A DNA stretch of 36,916 nucleotides from positions 1-36,916 of the forward strand of contig CAZKHG010000033.1 in the NCBI GenBank assembly GCA_964552655.1, written 5' to 3'. The stretch comes from CAZKHG01 sp964552655 (GTDB lineage: Bacteria > Bacteroidota > Bacteroidia > Bacteroidales > Tenuifilaceae). Both the position numbers and the translations under genes were made by a program. The notes beneath the pieces are model-generated. The model was not told the origin of the DNA, made no database searches, and saw only the letters and a list, made by a program, of their open reading frames with translations. Positions 8,422 through 16,797 of this stretch are shown piece by piece. Every line of letters begins with the position of its first letter. The stretch's first letter is position 1.

Positions 8422-11034
8422 ATGACAGCTCAAGGTAAAACAGCTGGTTCCGATTACCAGTACACTGTTCGTCAAAGGGTCATTTTAGCTGCCGCTTTTG
8501 GTTTACTCTTCCCAATTGCCGCATGGATAGTTGATTTCTCATTAAAAGGAATCCCGTTTTCTTTTTCCGGAATAGCTAAAATTCACACCCAAAATTATAT
8601 CCATTGGTTTATTGATCTGATTCCAATCATTTTCACTTATATCACCTGGTTCCAGGTAAAAAAATATCAGGAAAAAGTATCATTCCTGGAAGATGAGCTT
8701 AACCAACGCGATGAAGATATCAACAAAAACGCCCTGTTTGCCAAGAAAATCGGCGAAGGGGAATACCTTGCATCATTTGAAATTAGCGATGAAGATGATA
8801 TTTTAGGCAAATCGCTTTTGGTAATGCGCGATAACCTTCTTGCCAATCAAAAGAAAGAAGCAGAACTCAGCTGGATTGCCAAAGGGAAGGATGATATCTC
8901 GTATTTGCTACGCCTGCACAATTCTGTTGAAGAGTTATCCTACGATGTTTTACTTAAACTGATAAACTATATCAATGTAGTTCAAGGTGCTCTTTATATA
9001 TACGATGAGGATAAAAACCTCCTCATCAACCTGGCCACCCATGCTTATAACCGGAAAAAATACATCAATCAGGAATTTAAAATTGGGAAAGGCCTTATAG
9101 GGCAGTGTGCTTACGAAAAGGACTACATCTACCGTACCGAAATCCCCGATGATTATATAACGATTACCTCCGGGATACTTGGCGACCAAAAGCCCAAAAG
9201 CCTTCTGCTTATTCCACTTATCACTGATGAAAAGCTTCAGGGCGTTTTGGAATTTGCTTCAATTCAGGATGAAATCCCTGAAATAACCATTCGTTTTCTG
9301 CGCGAGGTGGGTGAGATTATTGCCCGTACCGTATTTAACCTGAAGGTTAACCAAAAAACCGAGAGGTTGCTGCAGGAAGCCCAGCAAATGACCGAAGAAT
9401 TGAAGGAGAATGAAGAGGAGCTCCGTCAGAATGCTGAGGAAATGCGGGCAACCCATGAGGAGTTGGAAAAATCTAACGCTCAGCTTGAGTCAAAAATTCA
9501 GGAGGTTGAAAATGCCCAGAAACGCTTGCACTCGTTGCTCGAAAACGCTTCGGAAATCATCTCAATCTATAATAATGAGCTTAAGCTGACCTATATCAGC
9601 CCCTCGGTTACCAAGATTTTAGGTTACACCCCGCAGGAGATGATGGGGGGAAAAGATATCGACCGGCTTACCCGTAAGGGTGAACAAGAGCTTAACCAGA
9701 TGTTTGAACAACTGCAAAATAACCCCCGGGTTGCAGTTACCATCCAATACACATTCATGAAAAAGGATGGTGAAAAGATTTTCCTGGAGGTTACCGGCAG
9801 AAACCTGTTGGACGATCAAGCCATAAACGGGATAATCCTGAACTCGCAGGATATCACCGAAAGGAAACGCGCCGAGAAGGAAGAGAGAATGCGTAGTAAA
9901 ATGCAATCGTTATCTGAAAATTCTCCGGATATGATTTTGCGTTTGAACCCAACCGGACAGTTTTTTTATGCAAACCCTATGGTTGAGCGTTACCTGAATA
10001 TCGAAGCCAGAGAGCTTATCAACCAAACCCTTAACTCAGTGCAACTCCCCGAAACTCTTTCGATTTTCTTTAAGGATTCCATTAAAACCATTAAAACATC
10101 CAAGGAAAAAGTTGAAGGGGAAATATCATTCCAAACTCAAATGGGCAACACCATTATGCACGTTGTAGCCATTCCTGAAATGAATGAAAACGAGTTGGAA
10201 ACCATCCTGTTTGTTAGCCATGATATTACTGAGGCCAAACGAATTGAGATGGAAATTCAGGACAAGAACCGCAAGATCACCGAAAGCATAAACTACGCGC
10301 AACGCATACAAACCTCAATTCTGCCCAATAACAGGATAATACGGCAGTATCTGCCTAAATCGTTCATCTACTATCACCCCAGGGATGTGGTTAGCGGAGA
10401 TTTTCCGTGGTTCTTTACCAAGGAAGATTACATCTATATAGCAGCTGTAGATTGTACCGGACATGGAGTCCCGGGAGCATTGTTGTCCTTTATCGGGTTT
10501 TTTACTTTAAATAATGTAGTTGACCATGATGTAACATACTCGGCCAGCAGAATTCTCGATTTACTCCATACCGGCGTACGCAAAACCCTTAAGCAGGATC
10601 GTCCCGATGCCGACGCCCGTGATGGTATGGATATTGCATTTTGTAAAATCAACCTTAAAAACAACGAGTTGCAATACGCCGGCGCTCATCGCCCTCTTTT
10701 CCTGTTAAGAAAGGGCGAATTGCTGGAATACAAGGGGGACAGGAAAGCAATTGGAGGAATACCCCATCCAAAGAAAACCGAGGAAGATTTTACAAACTAT
10801 TTGATAAATATAGAACCCGGCGATAAAATTTTCTTCTTTTCCGATGGACTCCCCGATCAGGTGGGTGGCGAAGAGAAAAAGAAATATGGCCCTATGCGAA
10901 TCCGCGACCTGATAATGGGGAATCAGGATTTTACCATGCCACAATACGCTGATCTGTTTTCATCAGATTTTGAGGCATATAAGGGGTCGAACAGACAGGT
11001 TGACGATATATTACTTATTGGTATAGAATTCTAA
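8422..11034 (+). CDS. Membrane GAF-PAS-PAS-PP2C (SpoIIE/SiaA-like) serine/threonine phosphatase
   Basis: The protein has 870 residues. Two membrane helices (about 18-40 and 60-78), a coiled coil, a HAMP-like unit (DDILGKSLLVM, 125-135), a GAF domain (about 155-308, with DDYITITSGILGD), a Glu-rich coiled coil (about 315-370), PAS 1 (about 370-482), PAS 2 (about 494-604), a linker with NYAQRIQTSILP (624-635) and a PPM/SpoIIE phosphatase domain (about 640-870). Metal-binding aspartates are Asp660 (VVSGDFPWF), Asp677 (VDCTGHGVPGA), Asp808 (FSDGLPDQ) and Asp861/862 (QVDDILL). The phosphatase looks intact. It is followed by siaB- and siaC-like genes, so by analogy with SiaA of Pseudomonas aeruginosa it should dephosphorylate the SiaC-like protein. 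Unlike that SiaA it senses through GAF and PAS domains and has no large periplasmic domain. Confidence 0.9.
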   Translation: MTAQGKTAGSDYQYTVRQRVILAAAFGLLFPIAAWIVDFSLKGIPFSFSGIAKIHTQNYIHWFIDLIPIIFTYITWFQVKKYQEKVSFLEDELNQRDEDINKNALFAKKIGEGEYLASFEISDEDDILGKSLLVMRDNLLANQKKEAELSWIAKGKDDISYLLRLHNSVEELSYDVLLKLINYINVVQGALYIYDEDKNLLINLATHAYNRKKYINQEFKIGKGLIGQCAYEKDYIYRTEIPDDYITITSGILGDQKPKSLLLIPLITDEKLQGVLEFASIQDEIPEITIRFLREVGEIIARTVFNLKVNQKTERLLQEAQQMTEELKENEEELRQNAEEMRATHEELEKSNAQLESKIQEVENAQKRLHSLLENASEIISIYNNELKLTYISPSVTKILGYTPQEMMGGKDIDRLTRKGEQELNQMFEQLQNNPRVAVTIQYTFMKKDGEKIFLEVTGRNLLDDQAINGIILNSQDITERKRAEKEERMRSKMQSLSENSPDMILRLNPTGQFFYANPMVERYLNIEARELINQTLNSVQLPETLSIFFKDSIKTIKTSKEKVEGEISFQTQMGNTIMHVVAIPEMNENELETILFVSHDITEAKRIEMEIQDKNRKITESINYAQRIQTSILPNNRIIRQYLPKSFIYYHPRDVVSGDFPWFFTKEDYIYIAAVDCTGHGVPGALLSFIGFFTLNNVVDHDVTYSASRILDLLHTGVRKTLKQDRPDADARDGMDIAFCKINLKNNELQYAGAHRPLFLLRKGELLEYKGDRKAIGGIPHPKKTEEDFTNYLINIEPGDKIFFFSDGLPDQVGGEEKKKYGPMRIRDLIMGNQDFTMPQYADLFSSDFEAYKGSNRQVDDILLIGIEF

Positions 11035-11072
11035 CATTGATAATTAAAGCAAATTATTTAACTTTACGGGCT

Positions 11073-11648
11073 ATGGATAAAAAGAATGTCAGAGGATTTC
11101 TTGAGTTTGTTTACGACTTTTATAAGTCGATGAAGGCTCACGAGATCACCCTCGTTTACGAAGGTGAAATTACACACCAGATAACCAAAGCCTTTACCTC
11201 CCTTACTGAGTCAAACATGGCCAAGGAGGAAGAATCTAACTCTGTTCAAAAAAAGGTATTTCACGTAATGGTGGAATGCCTGCAGAACATCAGCAAACAT
11301 GCCGATAGCTTTGGGTCGGATGATTTCCTATTTGCAGGTCGGGGCATTTTCATGGTTAGCAAAGGCGAAGAGGAGTATCACGTTACAACTGGCAACGTGA
11401 TTGAAAACACCAAAATCGATGAGCTTTCCCAAATCCTCGATCACATAAACCAACTCGATAAAGAAGGGCTGAAGCAGCTTTACAAAACGCAAATGCGCGA
11501 AGGCCGTCTTTCCGAGAAAGGTGGTGCTGGATTAGGTTTTATTGATATTGCCAGAAAAACCGGGAGAAAACTGGAATACCATTTCCTCCCGATTGATGAA
11601 GAAAATCATTTCTTTATCCTAACCTCATCCATTTCCCGTAACGAGTAA
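11073..11648 (+). CDS. siaB: SiaB-family protein kinase (DUF6272)
   Basis: The 191-residue protein has a GHKL-type ATPase fold: an N box, MVECLQNISKHA (66-77; Glu68, Asn72), and a glycine-rich lid, SEKGGAGLGFIDIARKTG (147-164). This layout and size match SiaB-family kinases, which phosphorylate the SiaC partner in a SpoIIAB-like way. ATG 11073 was chosen. The frame also has a TTG at 11037, only 2 bases after the preceding stop, which would add 12 residues (MIIKANYLTLRA); the family N-terminus (a predicted helix, then HEITLVYEGEIT) fits the ATG. The phosphatase lies upstream and the SiaC-like substrate 11 bases downstream, giving phosphatase, kinase and phosphoprotein in the SiaABC order. The call is good; kinase activity is inferred from the family. 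Confidence 0.87.
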   Translation: MDKKNVRGFLEFVYDFYKSMKAHEITLVYEGEITHQITKAFTSLTESNMAKEEESNSVQKKVFHVMVECLQNISKHADSFGSDDFLFAGRGIFMVSKGEEEYHVTTGNVIENTKIDELSQILDHINQLDKEGLKQLYKTQMREGRLSEKGGAGLGFIDIARKTGRKLEYHFLPIDEENHFFILTSSISRNE

Positions 11649-11659
11649 AATATATCATT

Positions 11660-12043
11660 ATGAACACGATAAAAATAATGGGTACTGACGATACCCCATC
11701 AGTAATCCTGGATGCAGAAAACGAAATCTTTGAAATTTCCGGCAGATCTCTTCCTGAAGATGTTACAGCATTTTACGATCCAATCATTAACTGGTTAGAC
11801 GAATATTCATCTAGCCCTAATGCAAAGACAGTATTCACCTTTAAGCTGGTGTATTTTAATACTGCAAGCTCCAAGCTGCTGTTGGACATTCTCATGAAAC
11901 TTGAGCAAATGCATGAGGATGGCAAAGATGTTATGGTTAGATGGTATTACCCTGAAGATGACGAGGATATGCAGGAAGCCGGGGAGGAATACGCCGATAT
12001 TGTTGATGTTCCATTTGAACAGGTTAGCTATACCATTAGCTAA
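11660..12043 (+). CDS. siaC: SiaC-family regulatory phosphoprotein (DUF1987)
   Basis: This small cytoplasmic protein of 127 residues has the DUF1987 pattern: GTDDTPSVILDAENEIFEISGRSLPEDV (8-35), a short helix with PIINWLDEY (41-49), the strand TVFTFKLVYFNTASSKLLLDIL (57-78) and a helical region with VMVRWYYPEDDEDM. The threonine of FNTASS is residue 68 (codon 11861-11863), the same number as the phosphorylated Thr68 I recall for P. aeruginosa SiaC. In that bacterium the unphosphorylated form binds and activates the diguanylate cyclase SiaD. No GGDEF protein is encoded in this window, so the target here is unknown. The next gene, 45 bases downstream, is the ABCG-type protein and is the nearest candidate effector. 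The family call is strong. Confidence 0.9.
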   Translation: MNTIKIMGTDDTPSVILDAENEIFEISGRSLPEDVTAFYDPIINWLDEYSSSPNAKTVFTFKLVYFNTASSKLLLDILMKLEQMHEDGKDVMVRWYYPEDDEDMQEAGEEYADIVDVPFEQVSYTIS

Positions 12044-12088
12044 ATTCCTTTCCGTTTTTTTATCTGTTTAATTTTTAACTTTTAAGCG

Positions 12089-15000
12089 ATGAGTGAAGAG
12101 ATTCTCAGGGCGTTGATGCAACTATTTGCAATCATCGCCAAGCAAGATGAAGGAGCTCAGCTGCATGAGCGTGACTTTGTAGTAAACTTTCTCACTCAAC
12201 AACTTAACGACGAGGCAGTTAAAGAATACATTCGCCTGTTTGATGAACACGCAGGTTTATTAGAAAAAGAAGAACCGGAGGAAGAGGGCAAGCCCAAAAA
12301 AATCAAATTAACATCCGTTAAGGACTCAGTTAAAATACTGGGAATCTGCAAGAAGATCAACAAAACCCTAACCCAGAAGCAGAAAATAGTCGTTCTGGTT
12401 CGTTTGTACGAGCTGATTAATGCCGATCGTAAGTTTACAGAACAACGCATGGCGATTATCAACACCGTTGCCGAAGTTTTTAAACTTACCAAGGAGGAGA
12501 TGGCGGATATCGAAAATTTTGTTGTTAACAACGATCCAAAAGCCCTAGACTATCCAAGCATACTAACAATTCACGATAAAAAGGAAACCGGGGAGCAATG
12601 CAAGCACATTGCAACTGAAGCGCTCGATGGTTACATCTATATCCTTCAGATAAAAAGCGTTGACCTCTACTTCCTCCGATACACCGGGAACGAGGATATT
12701 TTCCTCAACGGCATGGCTATTTCCAATCGCCGGATTTACCTGTTTGCAAGCGGCAGCTCCATTAAACTGCCCAAAGGGAAACCAATTTACTATACAGATG
12801 TTGTTGCCCACTATTTAGCCGACAGAACCGCTGTTCGAATTTCGTACAGGGTGGATAATGTCTGGTTCAAGTTTAAAACCGGTGATGTTGGGCTTCGTGG
12901 AATTAACTTCACTGAAGAACATGGTAAGCTGATTGGCATAATGGGTGCAAGCGGCGCAGGTAAAACCACTCTGCTTAATGTGCTGGCCGGAATTGAAAAA
13001 CCCACAACAGGAAATGTATTCATCAACGGCATTGATCTTCATAATGAAAAGGAGAAACTTGAAGGGGTAATTGGTGTGATTCCCCAGGATGATCTTTTAA
13101 TTGAAGAGCTAACCGTTTTCCAGAACCTTTACTATAACGCCAAGCTGTGCTTTAAGGATAAAACCGAAGAGGAGCTGGTGGAAATGGTTAACCGTACCTT
13201 AACCAGCCTGGGCCTTTATGAGAGAAAGGATTTAAAAGTGGGATCGCCACTTAATAAAATGATCTCCGGAGGACAACGTAAACGACTAAACATTGCCCTT
13301 GAACTTATTCGCGAACCGTCAATCCTGTTTGTTGATGAACCCACATCTGGCCTCTCATCCCGCGACTCAGAAAATGTTATGGACCTCCTCAGGGAACTTA
13401 CCCTTAAGGGGAAACTTATTTTTGTAGTGATCCATCAACCCTCGTCGGATATTTATAAAATGTTCGATAACATGATGATTCTTGATACCGGCGGTTACCT
13501 GATTTACTATGGCAACCCCGTGGAATCAGTAATGTATTTTAAACGGATCGATCAGCAAATAAACAGCGATGTTGGGGAATGCCCTACCTGCGGTAACGTT
13601 AATCCCGAACTTATTTTTAATATAATCGAAGCCAAGGTGGTTGATGAATTTGGCCGTTACACACCCACCCGAAAGGTTTCGCCTCCAAAATGGGAAGAGT
13701 ACTATACCGAAAATATCAAAATCCGGCAACTGGCAGATGAGTCTGTTCCTCCCCCTAAATCATTAAACATCCCGTCCCGGCTAAAACAATTTTTTATTTA
13801 TACAACACGCGATTTCCGTTCGAAAATAAGTAATACACAGTACATAGTACTCAATTTGCTGGAAACACCGCTACTTGCATTTATACTCGCCTTTGTGATA
13901 AGGTATATAGCCGATCCAAATTCCAGCATTTACATCTTCCGTGAAAACGAGAATATACCGATTTTTATCTTCATGGCCCTGATCGTGGCACTTTTCATCG
14001 GGCTAACCGTTAGCGCTGAAGAAATTTTCAGGGATCGTAAAATCCTAAAACGCGAGGCATTCCTCAACCTTAGCCGCTCCAGCTACCTCTTTTCCAAGAT
14101 TTTCCTACTCCTCATACTTTCAGCTATTCAATCGGTTGCCTTTGTACTCATTGCAAATAGCATCCTTGAGATAAGGGGCATGTATTTTGACTACTGGCTG
14201 GTATTGTTCTCAACTGCAGTTTTTGCCAATATGCTGGGGCTAAATATCTCAGCTACATTCAACTCAGCTGTTACTATATATATAGTCATCCCTTTGATCA
14301 TGATCCCTATGATGGTGCTATCTGGCGCCATGTTTACCTTTGAAAAGTTGAACCGAGCCGTGGGAAGCATCAACAAGGTGCCTCTGATTGCAGAGCTAAT
14401 GGTTACCAAGTGGGGGTATGAAGCTCTTGTTGTACACCAGTTTAAGGATAACGATTTTCAGAAATATTTTTATGATATTGAAAAGATCCAGCGTAATGCA
14501 AATTATAAAACGGTTTACTACATCCCTGAGCTTGAGAAGAGATTAAACGAATGTATAGAACTTTCTGACAGAAAGGATGACCCGTCAATAAAAACAAAAT
14601 TTATTGATAACCTGGCTGTTCTCCGTAAGGGCATATCCAAAGAGACAAAACTGGTACCTGAGATCCCTTTTGATCAGATGAATAATTTAACCATCGAAAA
14701 CTTTAACACCGATATTGGGTTTATCACATTGGCTTACATCGAAAACCTGACCAAACACTATAGTGATATTTACCAAAAAGCCAACAGCAAGCGGGATAAT
14801 ATTATCAACTACCTGGAAAACAAAGACAAAAAATTATTTGAGGCAAAACGAAAAGCCTATCATAACGAGAGCATCTCCGACCTGGCCACCAAGACTTTTG
14901 AAAAAAACCATATCCTGCAGTACAAAGATGAGCTGGTGCAGCAATTCGATCCGGTTTACCGTGATCCCATTCCAAACCATATCCTTGATTTCCGTTCGCA

Positions 15001-15229
15001 TTTCCTGGCACCCCAGAAGTATTTTTTTGGCAGGTACTATAACACTTTCTGGTTCAACGTTTCCTTTATCTGGTTTATGACGATTGTACTTTACTTTACA
15101 CTTTATTACGAATCGTTGAAAAAGTTTATAGAGCTATTTTCGCTGATTAAAATGCCAAAAATTAAGCTGAAATTTAAAATCACCAAAAATAAAAAGGTGG
15201 TAAAGGAAGAATCCCCAAATAATGAATAG
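12089..15229 (+). CDS. ABCG-type ABC transporter with TerB-like N-terminal region
   Basis: The protein has 1046 residues. An all-helical TerB-like region (about 1-150, with RLYELINADRKFTEQR at 105-120) is followed by a small beta-rich domain (about 155-265) of unclear identity. The ATPase domain (about 265-480) has Walker A GASGAGKTT (286-294), Q-loop Gln333, signature SGGQRKRL (393-400), Walker B ILFVDEP (412-418) and H-loop His449. A CPTC pair (Cys498/Cys501) lies in the linker. Six membrane helices follow, with a long hydrophilic segment (about 790-985) before the last. ATPase before membrane domain is the ABCG order, and such half-transporters work as dimers. All ATPase residues are intact. 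It closes the Sia/Che operon, and its cytoplasmic N-terminal region could receive the SiaC signal; that is inference. The substrate is unknown. Confidence 0.88.
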   Translation: MSEEILRALMQLFAIIAKQDEGAQLHERDFVVNFLTQQLNDEAVKEYIRLFDEHAGLLEKEEPEEEGKPKKIKLTSVKDSVKILGICKKINKTLTQKQKIVVLVRLYELINADRKFTEQRMAIINTVAEVFKLTKEEMADIENFVVNNDPKALDYPSILTIHDKKETGEQCKHIATEALDGYIYILQIKSVDLYFLRYTGNEDIFLNGMAISNRRIYLFASGSSIKLPKGKPIYYTDVVAHYLADRTAVRISYRVDNVWFKFKTGDVGLRGINFTEEHGKLIGIMGASGAGKTTLLNVLAGIEKPTTGNVFINGIDLHNEKEKLEGVIGVIPQDDLLIEELTVFQNLYYNAKLCFKDKTEEELVEMVNRTLTSLGLYERKDLKVGSPLNKMISGGQRKRLNIALELIREPSILFVDEPTSGLSSRDSENVMDLLRELTLKGKLIFVVIHQPSSDIYKMFDNMMILDTGGYLIYYGNPVESVMYFKRIDQQINSDVGECPTCGNVNPELIFNIIEAKVVDEFGRYTPTRKVSPPKWEEYYTENIKIRQLADESVPPPKSLNIPSRLKQFFIYTTRDFRSKISNTQYIVLNLLETPLLAFILAFVIRYIADPNSSIYIFRENENIPIFIFMALIVALFIGLTVSAEEIFRDRKILKREAFLNLSRSSYLFSKIFLLLILSAIQSVAFVLIANSILEIRGMYFDYWLVLFSTAVFANMLGLNISATFNSAVTIYIVIPLIMIPMMVLSGAMFTFEKLNRAVGSINKVPLIAELMVTKWGYEALVVHQFKDNDFQKYFYDIEKIQRNANYKTVYYIPELEKRLNECIELSDRKDDPSIKTKFIDNLAVLRKGISKETKLVPEIPFDQMNNLTIENFNTDIGFITLAYIENLTKHYSDIYQKANSKRDNIINYLENKDKKLFEAKRKAYHNESISDLATKTFEKNHILQYKDELVQQFDPVYRDPIPNHILDFRSHFLAPQKYFFGRYYNTFWFNVSFIWFMTIVLYFTLYYESLKKFIELFSLIKMPKIKLKFKITKNKKVVKEESPNNE

Positions 15230-15322
15230 CATTTATATTAATTTATCAGCCACTAATTCGCTTACATTAAATTGAATTTATGGTCTCCGGTCAATTTCTC
15301 ACAACCCTGAATGCTATTTTTG

Positions 15323-15352
15323 TTTTGTGAATAAATATTTTTCCTATCTTTA
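15323..15352 (+). promoter_or_regulatory. Candidate promoter of the lipoprotein gene
   Basis: TTTTG (15323-15327) and TATCTTTA (15345-15352) are spaced by 17 bases, close to the Bacteroidota -33/-7 pattern, with the last base of the -7 box changed from G to A. The start codon of the lipoprotein gene follows about 45 bases downstream. Its presence would separate the next two genes from the signalling operon. Confidence 0.5.
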
Positions 15353-15396
15353 CTTGTTGAGTTTAATGTGAAACGCTTTAATTTCCTTGTAGAACC

Positions 15397-16305
15397 ATGG
15401 TTTGGAGATTTATTTTACCAATAATACTTTCATTATCCTTGTTGGCTTGTAGAAATTCTAACACTGACAAGAACTTAACGGATGATTTCAATATACCCGA
15501 TTCAATTTTAAATGAAGATACGCCCCAGCTATCATCAGGGGTTATTGATGATATGGTTCAAAACATATCATCAGCCGTTGAGACAGCTGCGCTTATAAAG
15601 GGGCTAAAAGTTCCTTTTAATAAAGATTATCTCGCAAATACTAAATATACCGACAACTTTAACACCAATTACTCCAAGGCTCTTGCGTTGGGAATCTATG
15701 GGTGTGACCTGGGGTATCTGAATATGTACGAAAAAACATCGTTGGTGCTGGAATACATATCATCCATCAAAACTTTAGCTGATGGAATCCAGGTTGGACA
15801 GTTTTTTGATTTTAATACCCTAAAACGCCTGGCCACGAACAACCAGAATCTGGATTCTCTTATATATTTGTCGCAACAAAATTTTAATAAAATCGACTCA
15901 TACCTAAGAGAAACAAATAGAGCTAACTTAAGCGTAGTTATCGTTGCAGGGGTTTGGGTTGAAGGACTTTATTTATCAACAAGGGTATCTCAGGATGTTA
16001 GCAGCAAGAAAATAAACGAGACCATTGGCGAGCAAAAGGAGATAATAAACATCCTGATTCCTGTTCTGAATGTTTACAAGCGCGATCCCAACATAGCGAA
16101 ACTTATTACTGAGCTGGAGGTGATTAAAAAACTCTATGAGAACGTAAAAATTACAACTGAAAACGGAGAACCAGAAATGATTGAGGAAAATGGAGTGCTC
16201 TCTTTTAAGCAAAACGACATACAAACCATTGATATGAGCGATGAAACGTTAAAAGCTATCATAAACACAGTGCAAGAACTAAGAAATAAACTAATTAAAG
16301 GGTAA
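15397..16305 (+). CDS. Predicted lipoprotein of unknown function
   Basis: The 302 residues start with a signal sequence and a lipobox, LSLLAC, with the lipidated cysteine at residue 18. The rest is mostly helical and hydrophilic, without membrane helices. It contains recognisable but unassigned stretches such as DFNTNYSKALALGIYGCDLGYLNMYE (split around residues 88-113) and a C-terminal helix with TLKAIINTVQELRNK. I do not recognise the family. It follows the ABC transporter gene by 167 bases and has its own likely promoter, so it is probably not part of the signalling operon. The next gene begins 19 bases later and is probably co-transcribed. Expected location: periplasmic face of the inner or outer membrane. 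Confidence 0.7.
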   Translation: MVWRFILPIILSLSLLACRNSNTDKNLTDDFNIPDSILNEDTPQLSSGVIDDMVQNISSAVETAALIKGLKVPFNKDYLANTKYTDNFNTNYSKALALGIYGCDLGYLNMYEKTSLVLEYISSIKTLADGIQVGQFFDFNTLKRLATNNQNLDSLIYLSQQNFNKIDSYLRETNRANLSVVIVAGVWVEGLYLSTRVSQDVSSKKINETIGEQKEIINILIPVLNVYKRDPNIAKLITELEVIKKLYENVKITTENGEPEMIEENGVLSFKQNDIQTIDMSDETLKAIINTVQELRNKLIKG

Positions 16306-16324
16306 ACCTGAAAATTTTTAGGTT

Positions 16325-16762
16325 ATGAAAAAAATACTTCTCATATCGGCTTTATTAATTTTTTCCACCGGGCTAGTCAATCAGATTAAAGCCCAATCTG
16401 AGGATGAGCTTGTTGAGATTTGTGGGATGGTTGCTAAGGAGGCTACCTATTTGAAAGATTTCAAAATCAGACTTGATGCCGGTGATCCACCACCAACCCA
16501 GAGATTTTCAGTGATTCTTAAGAAGGATATAAAATACCGATTTTCAGTTTGCAATTCCAAGGATTTTGAAGGCAAGGTGATCCTTGAACTTTACGATAAT
16601 AATCGTTTACTTGCTACAACCTATGTAGTTGCCACCGGGAAAGACTACCCTTCCATTGATTATATCTGCACCAAAACCGGTGCCTACCACCTTTTCTTTA
16701 AGTTTAAGGAGGGTAAACCCGGGCTTGCCGTTGGCTTGCTTTCAATGGTTGAAACCTTATAA
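16325..16762 (+). CDS. Small secreted protein of unknown function
   Basis: This is a 145-residue protein with a clear cleavable signal peptide (about 1-23, ending IKAQ before SEDEL). The mature part is beta-rich, including QRFSVILKKDIKYRFSVCNS (about 59-78), KVILELYDNNRLLATTYV (about 84-101) and a terminal strand pattern with GAYHLFFKFKEGKPGLAVGLL. It resembles a small beta-sandwich, but I do not recognise a named family. Two cysteines (in FSVCNS and YICTKTG) might form a disulfide in the periplasm; a third lies near the mature N-terminus. It is the last gene before a strong bidirectional terminator and shares a transcript with the lipoprotein gene upstream. Confidence 0.65.
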   Translation: MKKILLISALLIFSTGLVNQIKAQSEDELVEICGMVAKEATYLKDFKIRLDAGDPPPTQRFSVILKKDIKYRFSVCNSKDFEGKVILELYDNNRLLATTYVVATGKDYPSIDYICTKTGAYHLFFKFKEGKPGLAVGLLSMVETL

Positions 16763-16766
16763 CACT

Positions 16767-16796
16767 AAAAAACCCCGAACTGACACGGGGTTTTTT
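16767..16796. terminator. Bidirectional rho-independent terminator
   Basis: A perfect 11-bp inverted repeat, AAAAAACCCCG (16767-16777) and CGGGGTTTTTT (16786-16796), encloses an 8-base loop. A-tract and T-tract flanks make it functional on both strands. It lies between convergent genes and ends one base before the stop codon of the PfkB kinase gene, so it can end both transcripts. Confidence 0.92.
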
Positions 16797-16797
16797 A

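Noticed and set aside
14763..15080. A 105-residue forward reading frame inside the ABC transporter gene
   Set aside because: It is a shifted-frame shadow of the transporter, with low-complexity composition and no start context.
2964..15229. A hidden GGDEF or EAL domain serving as SiaD
   Set aside because: No GG[DE]EF or EAL-type motif is found in any of the nine proteins; GGEE in the phosphatase protein lies within the PP2C domain after the SDG motif.
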